Of a stretch of 64,000 nucleotides of DNA, positions 17,146 to 25,855 are shown one piece after another. Each line of letters begins with the position of its first letter. Position 1 is the stretch's first letter. Under the pieces are notes generated by a model. That model was not told the origin of the DNA. It was given only the letters and a program-made list of their open reading frames with translations, and did no database searches. The stretch is from MWCR01 sp041665165 (GTDB lineage: Bacteria; Patescibacteriota; Patescibacteriia; 2-12-FULL-60-25): contig JBAYJJ010000001.1 of assembly GCA_041665165.1 (NCBI GenBank), forward strand, positions 1 through 64,000. The letters run 5' to 3'. The translations under genes were made by a program, and so were the position numbers.

Positions 17146-18138
17146 TTATGAACGGATCAGGGCCAATAGCTCCTTCAGGCCAGCATCGTCCAGCCAGTTC
17201 GGATTTGTATCGCTGCAAAAAGAGAACCCGCTCTCAAGCATCCGGCCGCCTACCCTTTCTTTTGCCTGCTGGTCAAACGAAAACTCCGGATAGATGACAT
17301 ATGTGCTTTCGAGTTCGACCGCATGGTGCGATTCTTCGGGCGTTATCAAGACTTCGTGCAGCTTCTCGCCAGGCCTGATGCCGATGATCTTCAATTCGCA
17401 TTCAGGCGCCAAAGATGTAAGCAAGTCCTTTACCCGCATGCTCGGGATCTTTGGTATGAAAATCTCTCCGCCGTTCATGCATTCCATGCTGTTCATCACC
17501 AGCTCGACTCCTTGGTCCAGGGTAATCCAAAAACGCGTCATGTCCTCGTGAGTCAAAAGGACCACGCCTGTCTTGCGCTGGTCTTCGACCAATTTAAGCA
17601 AGCTGCCGCGGCTGCCCAGCACGTTACCGTATCTGACGGCGCTGAAAAGCGTCTTGTTGTTGGAATAGACGTTGGCGCTTATGCACAAACGTTCGGCGCA
17701 AAGTTTGGTTGCGCCATAAAGGTTCGCCGGATTGGCGGCTTTGTCCGTGGAAATCAACAGCACTTTTTCGACGCCGTTGTTTATGGCCGCAGTGATTACA
17801 TTTTGAGTGCCGATGATATTCGTCTGAATGGCTTCAAACGGGTTGTATTCCAAAGCCGGGACTTGTTTGAGCGCGGCCGTATGGATCACAAAATCCACGT
17901 CGCGGAAAGCCAGCTGGAGGCGCGGCAGGTCGCGGACATCGCCCAGAAAAAAGCGAAGGTTGCTGTCCATGCCTTTGAAGGCAGTCTGCATCTGCGATTG
18001 CTTCAGCTCGTCGCGGCTGAAAACGATGATGCGCCTGGCCTGTGATTTTTCGATCAAAGTCCTGACTAGCCTCTGGCCCAATGAGCCTGTGCCGCCGGTC
18101 ACCAAGATGGATTTGCCGTTGAGATATTCTAAGTTCAT
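17146..18138 (-). CDS. pseB: UDP-GlcNAc 4,6-dehydratase (5-inverting)
   Basis: 330 residues, extended short-chain dehydrogenase of the FlaA1/PseB branch. TGGTGSLG at 14-21 binds NADP; the catalytic residues fall at Asp132-Lys133 (STDKA) and Tyr141-x3-Lys145 (YGATK), the same numbers as in H. pylori FlaA1, which supports ATG 18138 over the in-frame starts slightly upstream. It dehydrates UDP-GlcNAc and inverts C5 to give the 4-keto-6-deoxy-L-arabino-hexose, the first step of pseudaminic-acid synthesis. pseC follows two genes downstream. HTAALKQVP is another family block. Confidence 0.9.
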   Translation of the reverse strand: MNLEYLNGKSILVTGGTGSLGQRLVRTLIEKSQARRIIVFSRDELKQSQMQTAFKGMDSNLRFFLGDVRDLPRLQLAFRDVDFVIHTAALKQVPALEYNPFEAIQTNIIGTQNVITAAINNGVEKVLLISTDKAANPANLYGATKLCAERLCISANVYSNNKTLFSAVRYGNVLGSRGSLLKLVEDQRKTGVVLLTHEDMTRFWITLDQGVELVMNSMECMNGGEIFIPKIPSMRVKDLLTSLAPECELKIIGIRPGEKLHEVLITPEESHHAVELESTYVIYPEFSFDQQAKERVGGRMLESGFSFCSDTNPNWLDDAGLKELLALIRS

Positions 18139-18161
18139 ATGTTTCATTTTAGAAGGCAAGA

Positions 18162-19163
18162 TTAGACGTTTTTCAGCACAATGTCAACAATTTTCAGGAT
18201 AGTGCTTTCAGTGATTTCTTGGTGGCAAGGCAAACCGACGCATACCCGATAGTCAGGCTTAAGCATGTTCTGTCGAATGTCAAAATGGTAAAGCCCTGTT
18301 TCAATGCCGCTGGCCTTCAATTTATCAACTACACGTTTGGCTGAGCTGGGCTTCAGGAACAAAGGCATGGCCCAAGGCAAGACATCATCAACATATAAGG
18401 AGTGCACGTCGAACCGGGCAAAAGCCGACCTTAAAAGTTCATAATTTCTTTTCCGCTTCGCCAGCGCCCCTTCGTTCAAGCCTTGGCGTACGATGTTCAG
18501 CGATATCCCTGGGCAAGGAAACAGCCTGTCATAAATCGCGTAGTTCCTCTCGAGTTCGATGCTGTTTTCATGAGTGGAATTCTTTTCGCATAAGAATCTG
18601 CGCAAAAAAACTTGTTTGGACAGTTTGTCTTCGTGTATTTTTAATTTATCAGCCACAAATCTTTTCAATGCCCTGTTTCTTGTCCAGATAGCGCCTCCGA
18701 CCACGCTTGGGAAAAATTTAGCCAAGCTGAAGATTGAAGCGTCCCCCAGCGTGCCCAACCTCTGGTCTTGATAGTTGCTGAAAGCCGCGTGCGCGCAATC
18801 TTCTATGCAGAACAGATTCTTATCCGAACAGAATGCCTTAATGGCTTTCATGTCCTGCGGAAAGCCCCATTGGTGATAGACCAGGATGCCTTTCACTTTT
18901 TTATTGAAAACCGTGGTCGGGAAACAATGCTTATGCATGGTCATGTACACCCAATAGCCTATCCATTCCGGGACTAAAACCTGCTCTGACTTATCTTTCA
19001 AGCGGCCTATGCTCCGATAATATTGGAGCAAAATGGCCAGCGCTGACTTTCCGGAAAATGTATACAAGATATCCTTGTCGAGCCCGGCCCCAAAAATGTT
19101 GCCTGACAAGCGGGGCTTGATGGGTTTTATGGCCACTGGAAAAGGGTTGAAATTTATCCTCAT
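18162..19163 (-). CDS. DegT/DnrJ/EryC1-type aminotransferase, divergent
   Basis: 333 residues, a PLP fold type I protein. The cofactor Asp is in IEDCAHAAFS (about 120-129) and the presumed Schiff-base Lys149 in FSLAKFFPSVVGG, matching the DegT pattern F-S-x-x-K. The N-terminal part is shorter and more divergent than in PseC. Family members aminate keto sugars; some lack the lysine and dehydrate instead, but the lysine is present here. Its start overlaps the FemAB-like stop by 4 nt. It may add an amino group to a sugar other than pseudaminic acid. Confidence 0.75.
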   Translation of the reverse strand: MRINFNPFPVAIKPIKPRLSGNIFGAGLDKDILYTFSGKSALAILLQYYRSIGRLKDKSEQVLVPEWIGYWVYMTMHKHCFPTTVFNKKVKGILVYHQWGFPQDMKAIKAFCSDKNLFCIEDCAHAAFSNYQDQRLGTLGDASIFSLAKFFPSVVGGAIWTRNRALKRFVADKLKIHEDKLSKQVFLRRFLCEKNSTHENSIELERNYAIYDRLFPCPGISLNIVRQGLNEGALAKRKRNYELLRSAFARFDVHSLYVDDVLPWAMPLFLKPSSAKRVVDKLKASGIETGLYHFDIRQNMLKPDYRVCVGLPCHQEITESTILKIVDIVLKNV

Positions 19164-20284
19164 ATTTGCTCAGGCATCGAAAACAACAAAGCGTTATCAA
19201 CGAACTGGCCTGTTTTCTGTTTTAATTCGGCTCTCATGGCACCATTGTCCAAATACCCCATCCATTTTATTTTTGGCAAAAACATGCCCCCGTACCGCTC
19301 CTTGAAAACGCTGATGGAAAGCTCCTTTGCGCTGGGAACATGATAAAGCTGGGGCGTAAAATACCTCTCGCCGATTTCATAGTATTTGAAACCTTTTTGT
19401 TTGTAATACAGTATCGCTTCCCATTCCAACAAATGCCGTGGTGAATACTCTTTCTCGAATTCATCCAAATTGATTTGGGACCAGCCAAAGGCCATGCAAT
19501 CGAATTCGCCGCAATACAAAAAACTGATTGCCTCGTCTTTCAGGTATGTTACGAACAGCGTGGCCTTGCCCTGGCGCATGCCGTCAAGCATGGAATCCCA
19601 CGTCGCTTGCGGCCTGGTCATGCGGCCAGCCGACTTGATGTGCGTATCTTCGAAAATCTTGAAGATCCGATCGATTTGGTCCGCGTTGTTCTCTCTATTG
19701 AATACACGGACCGCTAAGCCCTTTTTGTAACCGCGCTTTATATGCCTCAAATGGTACTTGCTCACATCCGCGCTCAAGTCCTCGATTTTCTTTTCCAGAT
19801 CAACAGCGATTGTGTTCTCGACCTCATAAATCAGGTTGTAGCGGAGCAGCTCGAACGTCGCGGGCTGGATGACTCCTCCCTCGTGCATAAACAGAGTGTT
19901 TAACGGATCCCAAAAAAAAGAAACTTCACTCGCCTTGTTTTCTTTGGCGAAGGCAAGGATTTCCGAAATAATGTTGTCCAGTATTTTCTTACGGTCTTGC
20001 CTGGGCATAGGCGCTACCACCGGCACGCCGCAAGGAGCATGGCCGAACGAAATAGAATGCACGCCCCTGTCTTTCAGATAACTGGACGCCAAGCTACAGA
20101 TGGCGAGCGGCTTGCCTGTATGGTCGATGAACGCGAAAGAAGCGTTTTTTTCCACTTCCTCGAATTTCGAAAAATAGTCCAGCAGAGCCGCGGAATGAAA
20201 ATGACAAGAACCTGGCACGTTCAGCACCCAGGCATCCCACTCTTTTGCCGAAACATCAGAAAAAAGTACTTTTTTATACTCCAT
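19160..20284 (-). CDS. FemAB-like peptidyl/acyl transferase (GNAT fold)
   Basis: 374 residues. The middle and C-terminal parts match the FemAB/BioF2-like acyltransferase pattern: KYHLRHIKRGYKKGLAVRVF, then a second GNAT-like half with LLEWEAILYYKQKGFKYYEIG, the typical motif at its end. Relatives move aminoacyl groups to peptidoglycan precursors or acyl groups to sugar amines. In a glycan operon with two aminotransferases, acylation of an amino sugar is the likelier job. The gene ends with a 4-nt overlap with the DegT gene and starts 2 nt after the ABC transporter. No membrane segment seen. Confidence 0.72.
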   Translation of the reverse strand: MEYKKVLFSDVSAKEWDAWVLNVPGSCHFHSAALLDYFSKFEEVEKNASFAFIDHTGKPLAICSLASSYLKDRGVHSISFGHAPCGVPVVAPMPRQDRKKILDNIISEILAFAKENKASEVSFFWDPLNTLFMHEGGVIQPATFELLRYNLIYEVENTIAVDLEKKIEDLSADVSKYHLRHIKRGYKKGLAVRVFNRENNADQIDRIFKIFEDTHIKSAGRMTRPQATWDSMLDGMRQGKATLFVTYLKDEAISFLYCGEFDCMAFGWSQINLDEFEKEYSPRHLLEWEAILYYKQKGFKYYEIGERYFTPQLYHVPSAKELSISVFKERYGGMFLPKIKWMGYLDNGAMRAELKQKTGQFVDNALLFSMPEQI

Positions 20285-20286
20285 AC

Positions 20287-22077
20287 CTACTGCCTTACAT
20301 TATATACCTTATAAAAATATGATTCTGGATCTTTGAGCAAGTCCTGCGGTGCTCCTTGTTCGATGATTTTCCCTTCGGATAAAGCCATAATCCTATCCGC
20401 GCACAATACGGTCGAGAGTCTGTGGGCGATGATGAGCACGGTTATCTTGCCCTTGAGCGACTCGATTACGTTTTGGATCTGCACCTCGGACTCGTTGTCC
20501 AATGCGCTCGTAGCCTCGTCCAAAACAAGCAACTTCGGCTTGCGGGCAAGGATTCTTGCGATAATGATCCTCTGGCGCTGCCCGTTCGAGAGCATGGTCC
20601 CGCGTTCGCCGACCAGCGTCTCGAATTTATTCGGCAAAGTCTGGATGAAATCGTATATATTGGCGCTCTTCGCCGCTTCCTCGATCTCGGCGTCGGAAAT
20701 GCGCTTGTAGAAACGGATATTCTCCGCAATGGTGCCGTTCAGCAAAAACATGTCCTGTGATACATAGCCGATGCTGTTGCGCCATTTATCGAGGTTTATT
20801 TCGCTCACATCGCGGCCATCCAACAGGATTTTTCCGGATGACGGATCAAGCAAACGCAAGGCCAAATCCATAAGCGTTGTCTTGCCCGCACCTGAAGGCC
20901 CGACTATGCCCACTATCTCTCCCCGCTTCACCGAAAAACTGACGCTGTTCAAGATTGGCCTGTCTTGGGCATAGGCAAAACCGACATCATCGAAATCAAA
21001 ACTTTTCTTGAAGACAAAATCCGAAGCCGAACCCGTCTTTTCCTTACGTGATTTCATCTCATCTTCCAGCATATTCACTGACTGGAGGTAAGGCGCATAC
21101 TCATTCAACGCCCGATAATTGGATTGCATGGCCTGAAAATAAGTAAAAATGCGCTGGATCAAATAGACAATGGCTGCAAAAGCGCCGAGCTGGAAAGCTG
21201 CGGTCTTATAATAAAATGCGAACAAGAAACAAATAAAGACAACCCCCATCGGCTGCATCAAGGCATCTCCCAGGGAGCGCTGAAATGCGATCTTGACGTA
21301 AGCATTCCGGTACTGTTCAAAATCATTTTTGCCCACGGTCGCGATTGAGTTGGCCACGGCCATGGTCTTGACAGTTTTCATGCCCATGACATTCTCGTTC
21401 AAAAAATGGGCAATGGTTTTGTTAACGGTTTCCATAATCCGCGAATTTTTGCGTGTTTTTCCGAAACTGGATTTCAAGAACCAGAAAAATACGACCCCGA
21501 GAATCAAGGTCATGGCCGTAATCGGCGCAGAGATGCTGAAAGCGATCAGCACATATACGGCCAAATTAGTGACGATTATGATTAGGGAACTGGTGTTCTC
21601 CAGAACCAAGGTCGCATAACGGACATTGGTCATTAAGACAGTTTCCAAATGACCCAAGCGCTGTTTGAGCAAAAACGACCAATCCGCATCCAAAAACAGT
21701 TCAAGCAAGGCCTGCCGCTTGTGATACTCATAGTTTGCCGAAATTCTGACTTTTATCCAGTTGCTCAAAATCAACATCAATGACCTTAAGATAAACAGAC
21801 CGGCTATGAAAAGCAAAAGATATTTGAGGGTAAAACTCAATCCCAAAAGATTAAAAAAGCTTCCGATGAATTGGGTGAGCGCGTCTTGAGCGCCTGGGCC
21901 GCCAGAACTTTTGGTCAACAGCGAGAACAGCGGTATGAGCGAGCCCACGCCCACGCCTTCGAGCAAGCCGCTGAAAAAACCCAAAAAGACCATGACCCCG
22001 ATACCCCATTTGTATTTGCCAAATCCGTTGCTGACAAGCTTGATGAAGCGGACTGCGCGCAGTTGGTTCCAAGACAT
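20287..22077 (-). CDS. ABC transporter/flippase, fused permease and ATPase
   Basis: About 596 residues in the half-transporter layout of MsbA/PglK: six membrane helices in the first 320 residues, then a nucleotide-binding domain with Walker A GPSGAGKTT, signature LSNGQRQRI (one change from LSGGQ) and Walker B LLVLDEATSALD followed by the H-loop IAHRLST. As a homodimer it would flip a lipid-linked sugar or polysaccharide across the cytoplasmic membrane. A GTG at 22101 is also in frame but overlaps the upstream gene; ATG 22077 leaves a 4-nt gap. It is the second gene of the minus operon that carries pseB and pseC. Confidence 0.87.
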   Translation of the reverse strand: MSWNQLRAVRFIKLVSNGFGKYKWGIGVMVFLGFFSGLLEGVGVGSLIPLFSLLTKSSGGPGAQDALTQFIGSFFNLLGLSFTLKYLLLFIAGLFILRSLMLILSNWIKVRISANYEYHKRQALLELFLDADWSFLLKQRLGHLETVLMTNVRYATLVLENTSSLIIIVTNLAVYVLIAFSISAPITAMTLILGVVFFWFLKSSFGKTRKNSRIMETVNKTIAHFLNENVMGMKTVKTMAVANSIATVGKNDFEQYRNAYVKIAFQRSLGDALMQPMGVVFICFLFAFYYKTAAFQLGAFAAIVYLIQRIFTYFQAMQSNYRALNEYAPYLQSVNMLEDEMKSRKEKTGSASDFVFKKSFDFDDVGFAYAQDRPILNSVSFSVKRGEIVGIVGPSGAGKTTLMDLALRLLDPSSGKILLDGRDVSEINLDKWRNSIGYVSQDMFLLNGTIAENIRFYKRISDAEIEEAAKSANIYDFIQTLPNKFETLVGERGTMLSNGQRQRIIIARILARKPKLLVLDEATSALDNESEVQIQNVIESLKGKITVLIIAHRLSTVLCADRIMALSEGKIIEQGAPQDLLKDPESYFYKVYNVRQ

Positions 22078-22081
22078 AGGT

Positions 22082-22333
22082 TTACCATTTATTGATTTCA
22101 CTCACGACTTTGCTCTTGACCTTCAGGTATGATTTCACGGCATTTTTTTCGGCTTCGGGTGAAACCAGCCTCAAGATTTCTTTGCCCAAAATACGGTACT
22201 GACGTCCGATTTTATTGGCTCTGATCAGGCCCTTTTTCAACAACCTCTTGATTGTACTATTGCTGATGTTAAGAATCGCCTGTGCTTCGCCAGTCGTATA
22301 GATAGCCATGGGCTTGATTTCTTCTTTAACCAT
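22082..22333 (-). CDS. excisionase/MerR-type helix-turn-helix protein
   Basis: A small basic protein of about 83 residues whose core is the winged-HTH excisionase pattern YTTGEAQAILNISNSTIKRL followed by IRANKIGRQYRILGKEIL. Such domains bind DNA as excisionases or small regulators. It is the first gene of the ten-gene minus operon, so it may autoregulate it. ATG 22333 and ATG 22309 are both possible; codons upstream of 22333 are excluded because the promoter (-10 at 22353-22358) lies there. A protein of similar size and type is encoded at 49932-50204, also beside glycosyltransferase genes. Confidence 0.7.
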   Translation of the reverse strand: MVKEEIKPMAIYTTGEAQAILNISNSTIKRLLKKGLIRANKIGRQYRILGKEILRLVSPEAEKNAVKSYLKVKSKVVSEINKW

Positions 22334-22352
22334 ACAATAGCAAGTATGGGAC

Positions 22353-22381
22353 AGTTTATCCTGAGTGCCATAAGGTGTCAA
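22353..22381 (-). promoter_or_regulatory. promoter of the ten-gene minus operon
   Basis: Minus-strand TTGACA (22376-22381) and TAAACT (22353-22358) with a 17-nt spacer. It sits back to back with the plus-strand promoter at 22392-22420, only 10 nt away. Confidence 0.65.
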
Positions 22382-22391
22382 TAAGGTTCAC

Positions 22392-22420
22392 TTGATGCTA
22401 TATCTTACATCTGTTATAGT
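22392..22420 (+). promoter_or_regulatory. promoter of the 22-30 kb plus operon
   Basis: TTGATG and TATAGT with a 17-nt spacer. The predicted transcript starts about 11 nt before ATG 22438 and has no Shine-Dalgarno. Confidence 0.65.
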
Positions 22421-22437
22421 TTTGTTCGAAATAGCAT

Positions 22438-23949
22438 ATGTCTGAACTACAAGGCAAAAAAATCCTCCTTTTACAGCAACGCAGATGGGCCACGAATATC
22501 GGCCATTTTTTAGCCATAAAACTACAGGCCCAAGGTTGCAGGCTCGCTGCGCTGACACTAAAAAGATCTGCCCATGAATTCATCCTTTCGCAAACCGAGG
22601 TCCGTTACGATTTGGTGATAGGCAACGACGAAATCATGGATGACCCAAAAAAATATCTTGGTAACGACAACATTACCCTTAAGCAGGTCTGTGACGATTT
22701 AGGGATTGACTCGGTTTGGCCGATAGCAAATGCGCTCAGGAACCATGTGCGCACATACCGCGATAAATTTTATTATGGCTACATGCAGAACGTATCCGAT
22801 GAAGGAATCGCGGATTATGTTAAAGCTGTTTATAAATATACTGTATTGATATTTAATGAGTTCAGCCCTGATATAATAATCTCGCCGAACTTCGTATCCC
22901 TGCCCCATATAATGCTCAGGCTGTATGCTGCAAAAAAAGGAATCAAGATGTTCGGACTGACGGATTCGAAAGTCAAGCACGTTAATATTTTCACTTACGG
23001 TGAATACGACGACCGAGGTCCTTTTTTCGACCGTTTAGATGACCTGAACAACGGAAAAGCTACGAGCGACAACTTAGAAAAAGCTATCTCATACATCTCG
23101 GACTTCAGGCAACAATTCAGACAACCTACCTACGCTGTCAATCCGGATGCCAAAAAAACCTTGTACCGCGCGATCCGCAACGAACTGAGCCCTTATAAAC
23201 AGATTTGGTCATGGTATACCAAGCCGCAAAAAAATTATCTCAAAAGTACTGGCATAACTTTGGATTACCGCCCCCCACGCATTATATTGCGCGATTTTTA
23301 CTATAGTAAATACTACCGGCATGCTGCAAAAAAATTCCCTTACGAGAAAATTGAAAACATCGATAAATGTATTTATTTCCCACTCCAGTTCCAGCCAGAA
23401 ATTTCAATAGAAGTCATGGCGCCTTATTTCTGCAATCAGCTGGAAGTAGCGAGGCAGATAGCTATGTCCCTCCCGGACGATTACACTCTGATGGTGAAAG
23501 AACACCCGGCAATGGTAGGCTTAAGACCGCCTTCATCCATGATAAAACTCTCCAGGACACCAAACGTCAAAGTCATTGATTATCATGTCCCGAGCGATGT
23601 CGCCCTGAAAAAAGCCGACTTAGTCATAAGCCCAAACAGCACGGCGCTTGTTGAGGCCTCGTTCTACCATAAGCCAGCAATCCAATTAGGTAATCTTGGC
23701 ACAACACAGATGCTGCCGAATGTAGTCAGACATACGGACATGACTACCCTCTCAGGCACCATTAAACGGCTTTTGACGACCGACTTCAAGACCGAAGATT
23801 ACGAGATGCGGTTAAGAAATTATATTGCAGCGGCTTATGATACGGGTTTTTCCATCGATTACACTGCTATCTGGGAAGAGGGCAACAAAAAAGAACTGGA
23901 AACGCTGCTGAATATCTACATAGAGGAAGTTAGGAAAAATATAAAATGA
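22438..23949 (+). CDS. GT-B-like capsule/surface polysaccharide biosynthesis protein
   Basis: 503 residues. The first half is poorly recognisable; the second half has the layout of capsule-synthesis KpsC/KpsS-like and related GT-B proteins: DYTLMVKEHPAM (about 360), then ADLVISPNSTALVEASFYHKPAI, where Ser/Thr and Glu normally bind the donor phosphate. It is probably a transferase for an acidic sugar or a surface carbohydrate synthesis protein. It opens the plus operon running through the methyltransferase/kinase and radical SAM fusions. Exact activity unknown; the family placement is by pattern only. Confidence 0.62.
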   Translation: MSELQGKKILLLQQRRWATNIGHFLAIKLQAQGCRLAALTLKRSAHEFILSQTEVRYDLVIGNDEIMDDPKKYLGNDNITLKQVCDDLGIDSVWPIANALRNHVRTYRDKFYYGYMQNVSDEGIADYVKAVYKYTVLIFNEFSPDIIISPNFVSLPHIMLRLYAAKKGIKMFGLTDSKVKHVNIFTYGEYDDRGPFFDRLDDLNNGKATSDNLEKAISYISDFRQQFRQPTYAVNPDAKKTLYRAIRNELSPYKQIWSWYTKPQKNYLKSTGITLDYRPPRIILRDFYYSKYYRHAAKKFPYEKIENIDKCIYFPLQFQPEISIEVMAPYFCNQLEVARQIAMSLPDDYTLMVKEHPAMVGLRPPSSMIKLSRTPNVKVIDYHVPSDVALKKADLVISPNSTALVEASFYHKPAIQLGNLGTTQMLPNVVRHTDMTTLSGTIKRLLTTDFKTEDYEMRLRNYIAAAYDTGFSIDYTAIWEEGNKKELETLLNIYIEEVRKNIK

Positions 23950-23956
23950 GTATTTT

Positions 23957-25855
23957 ATGATGAACCCTGAACAGATACTGAGTTGCCCAAACTGCAAAAA
24001 TAATTTCACACAGAACACATGCCGAAATTGCGGTTTTATTCTGGATCAAGTCAACGGCGGCATCTATCAGATGGCTAAAAACAAGAACTTCTATTTCCGC
24101 GAGAAAATGCCCCAACCGATCTTGGCGGAAATAAATAAGTCCGAGGATATATTCGCGGCGACTTATGCGGCATTCAAAAAAACCTTGCCTTGGAAGTACG
24201 ACTTTTATGCGCTCGAATCAAACCGCGGGGCCGGCACGATTTTGAGCAAATTAGGTCCTGATTCAATCGTATTGGATTACGGAGCAGGCTGGGGCAACTT
24301 GGCAAAATTCGCCTCTTTATACTGCAAGCATGTTTTCGCCATGGACCTGACTTTGGAAAGCCTAGAGTTCTGCGACAAGACGTCGAAGCATGAGAACATG
24401 ACATTCATCCACGGCGGAGACTACAAATATCTTCCTTTCAAGGATAAGTCGCTTGATGCCGTATTTTTGAATGGTGTTTTGGAATGGATACCGGAATATG
24501 ACCTTTCAGCGCCCCCGCGCACGATTCAACTCAATTTTCTGAAAGAAATCCGTCGGGCGTTGAAAGATGATGGCCAAGTATTCATCGGCATCGAAAATCG
24601 TATCGGATTCCCCTATTTTTTCGGAAAGTCAGACGAACACTCTAAAATCAGGTTCGGCACTCTCATGCCCCGTGTTCTGGCGGACTTAGTCTCCAGGATA
24701 AAATTCCACAAACCCTACCGTACATTTACTTATGGGCCTCGCGGCTATAAGCATCTTTTGAAAGAAGCTGGCTTTGAAGACAACGCCATAAATGTCCCCG
24801 CGTCTGACTACAGGGAAATCATACAGATATTTTTACCTGAAGCTAAAAAAAGCTCAGTCTCGGCTCCGGAAGGTGACCTTAATTGGAAAAGGAAGGTCAA
24901 AAACCTTGCCCGGCGCTTATTCTACCCCTCATTTTTATCCAAATACTTTGCCCACGCGTTCTTGATAACTTCGAACTGGCACGAACCAAACCTGCTTAAA
25001 GATGTCTTGCTTATGAAAGGAGAGCATCTTAAAGATGCCAAAAAAGTGGTCAATAACAATCTCAAAGGCACAATCTTGGTTGAAACGGAAAATTATATCT
25101 ATAAAATCCCAGCTCACTCAAAAGCCAGCGCAAATCTTAAAACCGAAATCAACACAATCGAAGAACTCGCAAAATCAGGCTGGATAAGCCCTTATTTGCC
25201 GAAGATCGAGCTTGCATCCATCAACAGCACGAACATCCAAATAATCACTAAGGAAAAACAGGTTAAAAAAGATAAAGGATATTTCGTGGAGATAAAAAAG
25301 TTCCTTGACCTAAAAAACCGTGACGCTCAATATAAATCGCTTTCAGACGCAATCCAAGACCTGGATCTGCAAAATGTGAGGGGATATCTAAGACTGAACG
25401 AAAAAAGCGATTTGATTGATCGGCTCATAGCCAAATCCACTGAAATAAAAACTCCAGTCGCGTTCGCTCATGGAGACCTCCATACTAACAATATTTTGGC
25501 GACCGCTGGAGGCATCAAAATCATAGACTGGGAATTTTATGCTAAAAAGGCGCCTACGGAATTCGATTTGATCAGCTTGGTCCTATATGAGGAGACCTTT
25601 GTCAAAAAAACTCCTTATCACGATTTGATGGAGCGGTTCTTAAACCAGACATTTGTCCCGTCGCCTGAAAATAATTTCTCTGAACTTTTTCCAATCATCA
25701 AGGCAGCGCATCCCCTGGTGCTGGTTGGACATTTCCTATATCAACTCAGCCAAGCACTAGGAAGATATGAAAACGTGGCGTTCGTACCTTATCAAAAAGA
25801 TCAAAAATATAAGAAAACCTTGGAAATCATCGAAAAATACATGGAATCCATATGA
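23957..25855 (+). CDS. zinc ribbon / methyltransferase / APH-type kinase fusion
   Basis: 632 residues with three parts. Residues 1-35 carry a zinc ribbon (CPNC, then CRNC). Residues about 60-290 are a class I methyltransferase (VLDYGAGWGNLAKF motif I, then DAVFLNGVLEWIP). Residues about 360-620 are a choline-kinase/aminoglycoside-phosphotransferase fold: a degenerate N-lobe, catalytic loop FAHGDLHTNNIL (about 497-508) and metal-binding IIDWEFY. One polypeptide could thus methylate and phosphorylate the same sugar or glycan end, as O-antigen chain terminators do in known systems where the two activities sit together. Two ATG codons in a row begin the frame; the stop overlaps the next start by 4 nt. 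Confidence 0.8.
   Translation: MMNPEQILSCPNCKNNFTQNTCRNCGFILDQVNGGIYQMAKNKNFYFREKMPQPILAEINKSEDIFAATYAAFKKTLPWKYDFYALESNRGAGTILSKLGPDSIVLDYGAGWGNLAKFASLYCKHVFAMDLTLESLEFCDKTSKHENMTFIHGGDYKYLPFKDKSLDAVFLNGVLEWIPEYDLSAPPRTIQLNFLKEIRRALKDDGQVFIGIENRIGFPYFFGKSDEHSKIRFGTLMPRVLADLVSRIKFHKPYRTFTYGPRGYKHLLKEAGFEDNAINVPASDYREIIQIFLPEAKKSSVSAPEGDLNWKRKVKNLARRLFYPSFLSKYFAHAFLITSNWHEPNLLKDVLLMKGEHLKDAKKVVNNNLKGTILVETENYIYKIPAHSKASANLKTEINTIEELAKSGWISPYLPKIELASINSTNIQIITKEKQVKKDKGYFVEIKKFLDLKNRDAQYKSLSDAIQDLDLQNVRGYLRLNEKSDLIDRLIAKSTEIKTPVAFAHGDLHTNNILATAGGIKIIDWEFYAKKAPTEFDLISLVLYEETFVKKTPYHDLMERFLNQTFVPSPENNFSELFPIIKAAHPLVLVGHFLYQLSQALGRYENVAFVPYQKDQKYKKTLEIIEKYMESI

Noticed and set aside
17323..18045. 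240-residue frame opposite pseB
   Set aside because: pseB has all catalytic residues at the expected numbers; the opposite frame has no recognisable features.
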